Shown piece after piece: positions 49,893 through 60,332 of a stretch of DNA of 64,000 bases. The stretch comes from Brachionus manjavacas (taxonomy: Eukaryota > Rotifera > Eurotatoria > Ploima > Brachionidae), in contig JAHQIY010000005.1 in NCBI GenBank assembly GCA_019054805.1, positions 6,905,865 to 6,969,864 on the forward strand. Direction: 5' to 3'. Each line of letters starts with the position of its first letter. Position 1 is the stretch's first letter. Made by a program: the position numbers and the translations under genes. The notes beneath the pieces are model-generated. The model was not told the origin of the DNA. It searched no databases and saw only the letters and a program-made list of their open reading frames with translations.

Positions 49893-50900
49893 TTAATCGA
49901 ATTCTGTCTCAATCTTCTGAATCACATGCTCTACAACAGAACGAATTTCTTCCAAAATATTCAATGAAAGAATGGAATCATTTGAGTCTTCACTATCCGA
50001 ATAGGACACAATACTCCTATTGATTATATTCATTTTACTGATTGTGATACTTGATTTTACAGTAGGGATATTTTTTGTTTTGTCTTGTTGCTGGATAATG
50101 CTTAGGTAATTTAATTTTTCTACACCATCTAATAATCTTTTAGATGAAGCCCTGTTGTTATCTGTGTAAATAAAATCATCGGTATTTATTTTTTCTATTA
50201 GCACTTTAGGATTCAAATTCAAAAATTTCGAATCATCCAAATTATTCAAGAATTCAACATTATCTTAAAATTAAGTACAAATAAAACAAATAATTAATAT
50301 TTGATATTTTAATTACCATTTAAAGTTGATATTGGGGTTGAACAATTATCACTATACCCCGTGTCAAAATCATCGCTTAATGAGTCACTTTTATCCGCAT
50401 TTTTACTAATAATTTTGTTTTTATTTAAAGGGACAGAAACATTCACGTCGCAGTTGTAATATGCTGTTTGAAATTTAAGAGATCCAGATGGAAAAAACTT
50501 TTGAACTTCAAGTGAGTTGCGTAAAATTAAAATCAACTCCTAGATAATCTGAAATGTCATTGATTTTATAATTGATACTTGATATGCATTCGACAAATTG
50601 AATACGATTTGTTAATGCTAGGCCGATAAAAGAACAAGGATTTTCATTAGTAATGAAAATAAATGGGACTTGTATAGCGCCATCAATTCCAGTGCGATGT
50701 TTTCTGTTTATCTTAAAGGAAGACCCTCAAAGGCAACTTTCCGTGTGCTCGATTCAATTATTGTGAAATTGAACTCATGGATAATGCAATGAGTATACTG
50801 TTTAGGATCCCAACGATCAAATGCAAATTTGGAATCGTTAATTCCTATCGCAAAATTTTGATGATCATGGTTATCTGGGGGACGTTCAAAATGTAGAAAA
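49893..50900 (-). pseudogene. Rep-like SF3 helicase C-terminal half with acidic tail, copy A
   Basis: Read leftward from about 50895, the fragments give QNFAIGINDSKFAFDRW, THCIIHEF (Walker B region), HRTGIDGAIQVPFIFITNEN (motif C with its Asn, about 50690-50640), NRIQFVEC, then a tail with KFFPSGSLKF and, in 49893-50249, SYSDSEDSNDSI. The matching copy B is at 55181-56560. The Walker A part is missing or beyond recognition at the right end. The pieces lie in different frames, partly because of apparent introns (AG sites near 50250-50310) and partly through decay. This is the ATPase half of a virus-type Rep, with a long Ser/Asp-rich tail not usual for CRESS viruses. Confidence 0.6.
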
Positions 50901-51091
50901 AAAAATTCATAGGCATAATTTATTATAGAAAAAATTTCATCGAATCAGATTCATAGAAAAAAAAAATTATAGAATGATACTTTTATAGAAAGCAAAAAAT
51001 ATAGAAAAATAAATTATCGAATTCTATAAAAAAATTGACTAATTAATGAACTAATTTTCTAACTTTATTTATGGATAAATAAATTTTAAAA

Positions 51092-51262
51092 CTGAATTTG
51101 TCACAAAAAAAATGGGTTAAGAGAGAAAAAAAATATGAAAAAAATACTAAAAGTCAAAAATATCTGTGTAAGTAAAATCTAGGCAAAATAAATTTTTTTA
51201 AAATTTAAACTCGTGTTTAGTTCTAGTTTAATTGAGTTTGATAGTGAGCAAGGGTTGCCTAA
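51092..51262. repeat. Isolated partial copy of the 57-59 kb repeat
   Basis: From AATTTGTCACAAAAAAAATG through CTCGTGTTTAGTTCTAGTTT this matches the tail part of the repeat units at about 57710-57860 and 59010-59160. It sits between the two Rep clusters, at the right end of copy A. Confidence 0.7.
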
Positions 51263-51401
51263 ATATTGAGCTCAAATTGTTCGATCCATAAGAAAAATCA
51301 GATGAATCCATTGTTTTAAGGTTATAAAGTAAAAAAAATAAAAATTGAATTTTAAATTTAATAGTTTTTATTTTCAAAAAATTTTCAAAATTAATAGAAA
51401 A

Positions 51402-51830
51402 TTAATCAAGGACTATTGTTGCAAAACTTTCTTCAAGAACAACAATCTCTTCATTTACTTTTGAATCATCCGTATCATTCGGGCTGCATCTTGTTTCATG
51501 CTTCAAATAAGCGTTTTTTCTTTTGTAAAGTTTTCTACAATCCTTGCATTTGAATTCGTTTTGAATATTTTTCTGTTTTATTCTAGCAAGTGTCTTTTCC
51601 TGTCTTTGCAATAAAAATAATCCACCCCCAGGGAGTTGATAAGTATGTTTTTAACACAAATGCTGTACATAGCAAAATTTTGATGCAAAGGATTTTTGTT
51701 TTTTACTGCAATCACTAAAGTTACAGTTGTATATGAGATTGTCCTGTTCTAGAAATTGAAGGACAAGAACGGGCAAAAGTAAATTTACAAAATAGCTTAT
51801 CTTATTCAGACTCATCTCAAGTCTTTCATT
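51402..51830 (-). pseudogene. Zinc-finger protein fragment, third copy
   Basis: The right part, read leftward, gives NCNFSDCSKKQKSFASKF and YVQHL, then a stop, then LPGGG. These match the finger region of copies A and B. The left part (51402-51611) encodes a C2H2 finger CKDCRKLYKRKNAYLKHETR and an acidic tail ending in a stop. The central PGGFWCSVC finger is replaced or lost. At least one nonsense codon breaks the frame. Confidence 0.6.
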
Positions 51831-52130
51831 TGAAACATGGGAATATTATTTTTTTAGCCTATTGAGTTCTTCTTCTTTGACATCCTTCACTTTTCTACAC
51901 ATTGTTAATAAATGATCATGAAATTAGTGAAAATTTTTTTTAAATGTGTTATTTAAAATCTAACACTTGATTTAAAACTGTGAAAAAATTACTGCAGTTT
52001 TTATTTTTGAATAAAAAAAAAGTTAAGGCAGAATATATTTATTTTCATAAACTTCTTGAATAAACTTTACAAAGATTTTCAAATCTTGATATAAAAATTT
52101 ACAAAAAAATTCTTGATTTTTAATCTGCAT

Positions 52131-52706
52131 TTAAAAATTTCTTTTAGCAAGCAGATATCTTTCAGAATTTTGATTATTCTTGTTTTGTTCATCGGAAAAA
52201 ACTAATTGAAATTCTTTACTCATTTCGCAAAGAATAACATTGTTTTCTCTATATTTTTTTCGCTTAAATAATTGATGATAATAATGTTCAACACTATATA
52301 TAATTATTTTGTCACAAGTCAGATCCAAAATAACTTCCAAAATAGACCAAATGTATAATGGAACATCTAAATTTTGATTTTCATTAATACGATTATAGAA
52401 AAGACGATGATCCAGTCTAGGATCAGTAGAATAAAATTGTTCTAGGCGTATTGAAGCATTTCCACTATTTATTGAATTTTTTTTCTCCTTATTTTCAGAA
52501 TCAAGAAAGCTTTTACTTGATCCAGGCTGAATTGAAATAGATAATGTTCTTAGATCACCGTCAACAGGTTTTTTTTTCTTTTGCTCTTTTACCAATTCAT
52601 CAATGCTTAGATCAAGTTTAAAATTGAAATTTTTTTTTTCAGGACTGTCCAATATTATAACACTTTCATTAGAGTCCGAATCGATCAGGCATATGCTTTT
52701 ATTCAT
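52131..52706 (-). CDS. Uncharacterised 191-residue ORF with SUMO-interaction-like motifs
   Basis: The frame runs from ATG at 52706 to a TAA at 52131 without interruption. The N-terminus has two hydrophobic-then-acidic motifs, SICLIDSDSNE and VIILDSPE, which resemble SUMO-interacting motifs. A Lys-rich stretch follows, then a more globular C-terminal part with LYIWSILEVILDLTCDKIII. I recognise no family. It lies between two zinc-finger copies of the Rep cluster on the same strand, so it may be a third component of the same element. No second copy was found in cluster A. It could be a real gene or a remnant. Confidence 0.5.
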   Translation of the reverse strand: MNKSICLIDSDSNESVIILDSPEKKNFNFKLDLSIDELVKEQKKKKPVDGDLRTLSISIQPGSSKSFLDSENKEKKNSINSGNASIRLEQFYSTDPRLDHRLFYNRINENQNLDVPLYIWSILEVILDLTCDKIIIYSVEHYYHQLFKRKKYRENNVILCEMSKEFQLVFSDEQNKNNQNSERYLLAKRNF

Positions 52707-52808
52707 TATACTAATTTCGGAAGTTTTTCTAGACTAAATCAGCTAATTGCATTTTACTAGCAATATTTTGTTTTTTAAGGAGAAGAAAAAATTAGCCAAA
52801 ATTTATAT

Positions 52809-53714
52809 TTATTTATTTTCTAAATTATTTAAAATATTTATAAGTATTTGATCCTCATATTCAGATCCATCTTCTTTTATAACCATTAGTTTTTTGTTAT
52901 TTGCACAATCAAATCCATCATCATCAGTTTTTCTTTTGGACACTTCATTTTTCATTGAATCTGAATTAGCTCCTTTTGAAATGCTGAAAATATTTTGAAA
53001 AGTTTTTTATTTTAAATCCAAATAACAACTGCTTTTATTTGAAATCGATATCATTGACAAAGATTTCGTTAATTTCTTGAAACAATCACTGAATGATGAT
53101 TTTTTCTTTGGTTTTGGCTGATTATAAATTTCAATTTTGGATGGTTCAACTGGATTCCATTCTATGGCCAAGAGTGATTTATTCATCTTGAAATCGAATG
53201 TTTCACTATGTGGGATGTTTGGTGCTTCAATAGCAAGACGCTTTTCAACCTCGAGCTCTTTTAACTCAAGTGGATTCATTTAACAAACAATTGCATTTGT
53301 ACAATGTTTACTTGTCCGAATATGATTTTGCAGGTGATCTCGACGGTAGTAATGATGGTCACACACTGAACACCAAAATCCGCCTGGAATAGTGCTATTA
53401 TCTTTTGGATTAGGAAAAGGACAACCCCAAGGCAGATCTTGATCATGCATTATTTTTAAATGCTGCACATACTTTTGCTTTGACGAAAAAGCCTTTTGTT
53501 CGCTTTTGCATTGTTCAAAATTGCAAATAAATCGAGGAATTTGAGAAATATCGGCGATAATTTGGGGATCAGCTAGTGATGGTACGACCAAATTGAAAAA
53601 ATTTGCTTTTTGTTCTTCGCTTACATTGGTAAGCTTAGAAATTTCGGTACCATAAATGTTTTTTAGTCTGTTGATCTCAAGATTGATTGGCATTTTGAAA
53701 ACTCTTTTAGGCAT
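52809..53714 (-). pseudogene. C2H2 zinc-finger protein of the Rep-associated cluster, copy B
   Basis: Read leftward from 53714, the first possible ATGs (53714 or 53696) open a 144-codon frame. It contains FICNFEQCKSEQKAFSSKQK, HLKIMHDQDLPWGC, PGGFWCSVCDHHYYRRDHLQ and NHIRTSKHC, then a TAA at 53280-53282. The same frame resumes at once with NPLELKELEVEKRLAIE, matching the continuation in copy A, so the TAA looks like a nonsense mutation (or the natural end, lost in copy A). A last piece at 52809-52985 follows a TTTTCAG acceptor and ends in an acidic tail. The pattern of paired Cys and His suggests nucleic-acid binding. It sits just downstream of the Rep gene. Confidence 0.65.
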
Positions 53715-54146
53715 CTTTTGGTTTTATATAATCTTTAGACAGCTACAAATTTTTAAATTTTTTCTGAAAGTTTGTGTACAAATAATTTTTGCTTTATCAC
53801 ATATATATATATAGATGTTATTTAACTGCAGATAGTTGGCATTCACTTTGAAGTTTAGAGTCAAGTTAATAAAAATGATTTCAAGAGAAAAAATTTTTCC
53901 AATGTTTTTATTATTTTTAAAAAATCATAAGACAAAAATAATGTCTTCTAATTGAATAACACATGACTATTTACTTGAAAATTAGTTTGAATTGCTTAAA
54001 ATAAAAAATTAATTTATTTTTATATTGGTCAAATGTTTTACTTTCTCTTGATGTTTCTACTAAGCAAATATAATCCAATAAACTTTCTTCAGGCCTCACA
54101 TTGCTTATAAATATAATTAGCAATTTAATATACATAAATTATTCTT

Positions 54147-55068
54147 TCAATATGGTCTCTTGATACATAAAGCTTGGCCTTTTAATATTTTATGCAAATT
54201 GTTTTGATTAAAATTGCTAAATTCATAATTGTCGATTATGATAAAATTATGAATTTTTTCATTCCATCCACTAAATGCATTGTTTTTATCGTTTAAAGAA
54301 GGTATAAACCACTGTCTAGAATAGCATCCTTTACGCAAAAATAAATAGAACTTGTTATACAAAAAGATTTAAGTTACTAAAAAGTAAGTAAATGAAAGAG
54401 GTTTTGCCACTGTCTGAATCTCCAAAAATAAAAAGAGCTTTTGAATTTTCTTTTGTGATATAGTTATTATACCAATCAACAACATGATCCCTCCAGTTAA
54501 AAAATCGTTTAATTACTTTTAATTTCAGATGAGGTAAGTTTGGATTTTGGGTAGACTTAAATTCGTTAAACATTTGCTCGATCAGATTTGCATGAAAGAT
54601 ATTTTCTTGCACAAATTTATCCAAAATTGAAAACTTCTCAACACCAAAAGACCAATAATATGTATGAAAGTTAATATGAAAGTCATTTTCATTAATATCC
54701 TTAAACATGCAATCAAAGTCTTCTTTTGTTGAATATTTGATGCATTTGCGAACCGATAAACATTTTGAAAAATAAACTTCACATTTTATTTTATGCTCTT
54801 GATTTACAAGTGTAACAAAACTAGGGTGATTTAGCTTAAATAAATTAAAGATTATAAAATTTATCAATCTAAACAATATATTGTATACTTTTGTCAAGCA
54901 CCTCATGTAAACATGGAAATGTATTTGAGTAGTATTTGAATGATTTTCCATTGCAACTAGAAGCCGTGTAGTAAATTTATTCAAAAAAAAGAATATTGTT
55001 TCTCTACTAATGCAATGACGATTTATTTTTGAAAAACAAATAAAATAATCGAAAAATACTTTTGGCAT
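54147..55068 (-). pseudogene. CRESS-virus-like replication initiator (Rep), nearly full length, one frameshift
   Basis: Starting at ATG 55068, the order of features is that of circular ssDNA virus Reps and the length (about 305 codons) is typical. The motif I region is FFDYFICFSKI. Motif II, the metal-binding HUH pair, is IHFHVYM (about 54920). Motif III, with the catalytic Tyr, is IKYSTKEDF (about 54740-54715). The helicase begins with RDHVVDWYNNYI, then Walker A GDSDSGKT (54400-54423). A run of five T/A bases near 54361-54366 marks a one-base frame change. The second frame then has a Walker B-like NFIIIDNYEF and HKILKGQ before a stop at 54147. Such proteins nick and unwind circular DNA during rolling-circle replication. 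Apart from the frameshift, the motifs are intact, so this is a rather young endogenous copy. Confidence 0.75.
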
Positions 55069-55180
55069 TTTCAATCCAAAAATAAAATTAATTCTTAATA
55101 TGAAAGATCTATTTAAATTTAAGTTTTATTCTAAATTAACAAAGTGAGTAGATTTATCAAATGAGAGCAAAACTAAATTT

Positions 55181-57165
55181 TCAATTAACGGAAAACAAAA
55201 AACAAATAAAGTTAAAAATAAAGTCAAATAAAACAAAATTATTCAAAAGTTGCATTAACCATTTGAATGAATTCAACCATTTGGATTGTGCTTTCAATAA
55301 CCCAAGCCACTTCTTTAGCAATTTCCAATGAATTGATGTCATCATTTGAGTCTTCACTGTCAGAGTAAATAACAAGAGAATTTGTCTTTAAAGGAGTAAT
55401 GGTAATATTTGAGACACATGAAGATTTTTTTTGTCCAATATTTGTGGAAGAAGCAATTGATCAGATAAAAGATCAGTATCAGTTTTATCTTCACAAGGTG
55501 AAAGCTTGACAAATGACTATTCTATCCTTTATGGTTTAGTTCTGGGTTGTCAGTTGGATGGATAAAATAAAATGTGAAGACTTAAGTCTGATGGTTCGAA
55601 TACTTTTATTTATCTAAAAAGGTAATATGAAATCGGCCGATCTAATCGATTCGGTCGAGTTTTAGTACGCGTGTGCCCTTCTTTGTGATGCGTTGCAACA
55701 GTTCAGTGGCAAAACTTTCTGGGCGTTGGTGTGCGTAGATCGAGGGCGACATAATAATGACTTGAAGATCTTAGAATCTTTAAATTTAAGTTGATCTAAT
55801 TAATTAAAAAAAAATTATTTTGTTCAAAAAAAATTTTTGTTTGTGCAAACAGTTCGCAAAGTTATTTTTTGAACAAAATGAACTGGAGTCAAAGCTCGAA
55901 TCGCTTTCAAATGAAAAAGATCTCTTTAGATTTTCTTTTTTTTCAACAATGTTTTCAACAAGCTCCGAATTGTAGCTGGACACTGGGAATGTAAGAGACC
56001 CGATTGGAAAAAATCTCTTCACATTTGGTGTTAATTTATGTTCTCTGAAGTGAACATCGACATATATGAAATCTTCGATGGAAATTATCTTTTCTTCATC
56101 GATGGCACTACATTCAACAAATTTTATCCTATTAAGAATAGCAGGATTTTCAAATGCCTTTGGCCTTTCATTGCATATAAAAAATAATAGACAATTGAAT
56201 AGCTGCATCCGTGCCAGTACGATGCTTTTTATTTATTTTAAAAGGAAGACCCTCTAAAGCAATTTTCCAGGTATTGATGTCAAATTTTGAGAAATCAAAC
56301 TCGTGTACGATGCAGTGAGTATACAATGATGAGTTCCATCTGTCAAAAGCAAACTTACTATCATTTAAACCAATTGGAAAATTCTGATGTTCGTAATTTC
56401 CAAGAAGAGCATTACAAAATGTGCTCTTGCCAGCATCTGATTGACCGAAAAGACAGAGATGTTTTTTTTATGGTGCCAACCATTACAAATCCAGTCATTT
56501 AGAAACTCCACAACTTCATCCCTCCAGTAACCAAACTTTTTTTCCAAGCCATTATGCATCAAATGATATTTGAAAGGAAAAGTCTGTTAACTATTTTTGG
56601 AGATTTGAGCGCTTCCACTGTGTCTTCAATGAATTTTTTTTGAGCCGCATTTGACTGAATTAAAGGATCAAGGATGTCAATTTTTTTTCCATTAAGAGTT
56701 TTTGCGTAAATCTTTCTCTTAATTGAGTCACTAAAAGTTAATTTAAAAATAAAAAAATTAAAATAATTTATTTTTACTGGAAGTCATTTGGGACGCAACC
56801 TTTAAAAAAAGATTTTCGTCCAAAAACGATTTAATAGCTGTTGATGTAATGCCAGACTAAAATGAACAATGTTAATTGGAGCATTTAAAGAATCCATGTA
56901 ATAGTGAGTTCATCGATGATCTTTCTTTCTAAAAAAAAATAATTAAAGGTCAAAATAAAAATTAAGGAAGAAATCCCACTTAATCCCTCCTTCGAAAGAA
57001 AGCAAAACAATGAAAACATCAAATTCATTGCATTTGCTTGGAATTTCTTTCCCAACAACAAGGAGCTCACATTGGTCTAAAAAGGAGATTGAAAAGATCT
57101 TCCGTTAAATAGAGATCTTTTGCAATGATTTGTTCGACACGAGATACGAAAAAATTTACAAGAAT
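55181..57165 (-). pseudogene. Second Rep-like gene, divergent, copy B (HUH part degenerate, helicase part kept)
   Basis: Read leftward, 57165-56890 gives a motif I-like region and VVGKEIPSKCNEFDVFIVLL. This aligns with the motif II region but has Phe residues where the HUH histidines belong. Next come GKKIDILDPLIQSNAAQKKF (linker), RDEVVEFLNDWI, and Walker A GQSDAGKST (about 56455-56425, out of frame with the preceding ORF). Then come KFAFDRW, THCIVHEFDF (Walker B region), HRTGTDAAIQL, FFICNERP (motif C) and NRIKFVEC. A long Ser/Asp-rich tail (55804-56100) and SDSEDSNDDI (about 55355) follow. It matches copy A at 49893-50900. Several frame changes; some may be introns. A helicase-only Rep paralogue is suggested. 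Confidence 0.6.
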
Positions 57166-57404
57166 ATTATTCGGATTTTTTTTTGGAGTCAAGTTTCCTT
57201 TGCATTTTAATATTTATAACGCAATTTAAAAAGAGAATTTAAATTTTTATAGTCAATTTATATTTTAAAAATTTATTAAAAAAAGTGCAAGGTTTGTAAA
57301 AGTCAAGGAAAAAGATTAAAGAAATTAATGATGTACAAAAAAAATGTCTTAGCTAAATTTTCAATATCTAAAGAAAGAAAAAGAAAAAATTATTTTGAAA
57401 AATT

Positions 57405-59335
57405 AAAAGGGTTTTAGGGCTTACGTATTGCTCAGATTTTACTATGCTATTAAAAAAAATCTAGGTATTAAGTTTGTGGTGTCTGTCCGTCCGTCTGTCC
57501 GTCCGTTGACAGGCCAAAATTGACTAACGGAATGAGCTAGAGAGCTGAAAATATGTGACCAAAATCTTTTAATGATAAGTATAGTGCTCTTCAAATTTCA
57601 AACTGATACACCTTTCCCTTTTCAAATACTACATATTTACGTTCAAAAACGTCAAATTGACGTCCAAACAAATCATTCAATCTCAAATCGAATTAATTAA
57701 AAAATTGAATTTGTCACAAAAAAAATGGGTCAAGAGAGAAAAAAACAATGAAAAAAAAAACTAAAAAGTCAAAAATATCTCGTAAGTAAAATTCAGGCAA
57801 AATAAATTCTTTTAAAATTTAAACTCGTGTTTAGTTCTAGTTTAATTGAGTGTGATTTGAGCAAAAACAATGTTCACAAAGTTTTGTATGTGCTTTTCTA
57901 AATCAAATATCAATCAAGATATTAATATAATTGGCAAAAAAAATTTTAAAAGTATAAATGAAATGAATTAATTGATTAAGTACCCCAAAGAGTAGATAAA
58001 AAAGGGATTAGCATAAATAATAAATTTTATTTTTTTTGTTGTCAATAAAATAGAAAACAACTGAATTTTAGGGTTAGGGTTGCCTAGATTTTACTATGCT
58101 AGTAAAAAAAAATCTAGGTATTACGTTTGTCGTGTCCGTCCGTCCGTCCGTCCGTTGACAGGCCAAAATGGACGAATGAAAAAAAGCTAAAGAGCTTAAA
58201 ATTTGTGACCAAAATCTTTTAATGATAAGTATAGTGCTCTCAAAATTTCAAACTGATACACCTTTCCCTTTTTCAAATATTTACATATTTAGGTTTCAAG
58301 AAACGTCAATTGACGTCCAAACAAATCATTCAATCTCAAAATCGAATTAATTAAAAAATTGAATTTGTCACAAAAAAAAATGGGCTAAGAGGAGAGGTTA
58401 GAGGTTAGGGTTTGCCTAGATTTTGCCATGCTAGTAAAAAAAAATCTAGGTATTACGTTGGTCGTGTCCGTCCGTCCGTCCGTCCGTTGACAGGCCAAAA
58501 TGGACGAATGAAACAAGCTGAAGAGCTGAGAAAATATGTGATCAAAATCTTTTAATGATAAGTGAAGAGTGCTCTTCAAATTTCAAACTGATACACCTTT
58601 TCTCCCTTTTCAAATATTGGCATATTTAGAGTTCAAAACGCTTCAATTGACGTCCAAACAAATCATTCAATCTCAAATCGAATTAATTAAAAAATTGAAT
58701 TTGTCACAAAAAAAAATGGGTAAAGAGAGAGGTTAGGGTTAGGGTTTGCCTAGATTTTACTATGCTAGTAAAAAAATCTAGGTATTACGTTATCGTGTCC
58801 GTCCGTCCGTTGACAGGCCAAAATGGACGAATGAAACAAGCTAAAGAGCTGAAAATATGTGACCAAAATCTTTTAATGATAAGTAGAGCGTTCTTCAAAT
58901 TTCAAACTGATACACCTTTTCCCTTTTCAAATATTGGCATATTTACGTTCAAAAAACGTCAATTGACGTCCAAACAAATCATTCAATCTCAAATCGAATT
59001 AATTAAAAAATTGAATTTGTCATAAAAACAACAAGAGAGAAAAAAACAATGAAAAAAAACTAAAAGTCAAAAAAATATCTGTGTAAGTAAAATCTAGGCA
59101 AAATAAATTTTTTTTAAAATTTAAACTCGTGTTTAGTTCTAGTTTAATTGAGTGTGATAGTGAGCAAAAACAACGCTCACAAAGTTTTGTATGTGCTTTT
59201 CTAAATCAAATATCAATCAAGATATTAATATAATTGGCAAAAAAAATCTTAAAAGTATAAATGAAATGAATTAATTGATTAAGTACCCTAAAGAGTAGAT
59301 AAAAAAGGATTAGCACAATAATAACGACGTTAAGT
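57405..59335. repeat. Array of about 330-bp repeats with GTCC microsatellite
   Basis: Four units begin at about 57410, 58070, 58396 and 58735. Each has CTAGATTTTACTATGCTAGT, then a (GTCC)3-5 run, GTTGACAGGCCAAAATGGAC, CTTTTAATGATAAGT, a TTGACGTCCAAACAAATCAT block and GAATTTGTCAC. Units 1 and 4 continue into a second block of about 300 bp (57710-58030 and 59010-59335) that ends near AAGTACCC and TAGATAAAAAAGG. The middle two lack this block. No protein is encoded. It abuts the Helentron on its right and the Rep cluster on its left. Confidence 0.8.
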
Positions 59336-59479
59336 GGTCAATAAAATAGAAAACAACTGAATTAAATTATTGAATTAAATTAAAATAGAAATCAAATTAA
59401 AAAAAAAACAAAAACATATAATCACTGATGAAATGTAAGTAGGAATAATTGATCAATTTTCTAAAAAGTGCAATTTCAC

Positions 59480-60230
59480 TAAATATTGCCGAATGATCGC
59501 TGAACCAAGTCGTGTAAGGCTGTGAGTGGTGCTTTGGCACTTTGACTTATGGCGGTGGCAAAAAATATGATTGTGTTTATTGTAGAAAACACCAGTCCAA
59601 TTGTGATAGTGTTTTTGTGTGTTTTGCACTTGTCAAAATACGGTTTCAAATTGAATTGTTGTCAAAAAAAGTGCAATGATCTTTTGTTTGATGCTTGATT
59701 GAAATCAATGTTAAAATCGCCCATTACAATTAGTGAACAATTAGTGCTATTTGTGTAATATTTTGAAATGAATTCTGTCTAAATCGACTAGAAACATTTC
59801 GTTTTCACTCTTGGGATGTTTGTACAAGTTAAGCAAATAGATTTTTTTGACGTTCAAGTCATGTTTACGACAATCAAATTCAAAAAAGATCCCAACTTTA
59901 ACGCATGTTATTTTGTGAAATACACAAGTGTATTTGTATTGTAAGGATACCATTGTGAGCTAACAAATCTGAAACAAGAACGTCTCAACTCTTTTCGAAT
60001 ATAACATATTTGACCATTTGACGCATTTAAACTAATGGCCACGAATAGTACACACAATCGTATTGATTATTTGATTCAAACAATCGAGTTGCATGCAAAC
60101 GATTTGTTTTTGTATTGTGACATCTACTCAAAAGTATAACGTCAGCTTGTTTGTAGCCAAAGTCTGATTTTAAATTTTCTTTGTTCAGCTGAATTGATTG
60201 TAAATAAATTTTCGAAATACAATTATCAAG
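59480..60230 (-). pseudogene. Helentron AP-endonuclease domain remnant
   Basis: Read leftward in broken frames: SDFGYKQADVILLSRCHNT, TNRLHATRLFESNNQYDC, VFHKITCVKVGIFFEFDCRK, LIVMGDFNIDF (about 59735-59705) and a last GLVFSTINTIIFF. This is the order of exonuclease-endonuclease-phosphatase (APE) domains, with the GDFN catalytic motif kept. It lies directly after the helicase on the same strand, as in Helentrons, where an endonuclease is fused C-terminally. Stops and shifts show decay. Confidence 0.65.
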
Positions 60231-60332
60231 TCACATGTTCTTTTCTTTTTCAAATGTGAAGTCTAGAAAAGAGTACAGTTATTTTTCAATTGAGCTTGGC
60301 TGCGCAAACGACTCATTTCAATGCGAACTGGA

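Noticed and set aside
58385..58579. 64-codon minus-strand ORF in the repeat array
   Set aside because: It is made by the GTCC microsatellite and is not conserved between repeat units.
58396..58760. TTAGGG-like runs as telomeric sequence
   Set aside because: Only two or three units occur, embedded in each repeat of an internal array with unique sequence on both sides.
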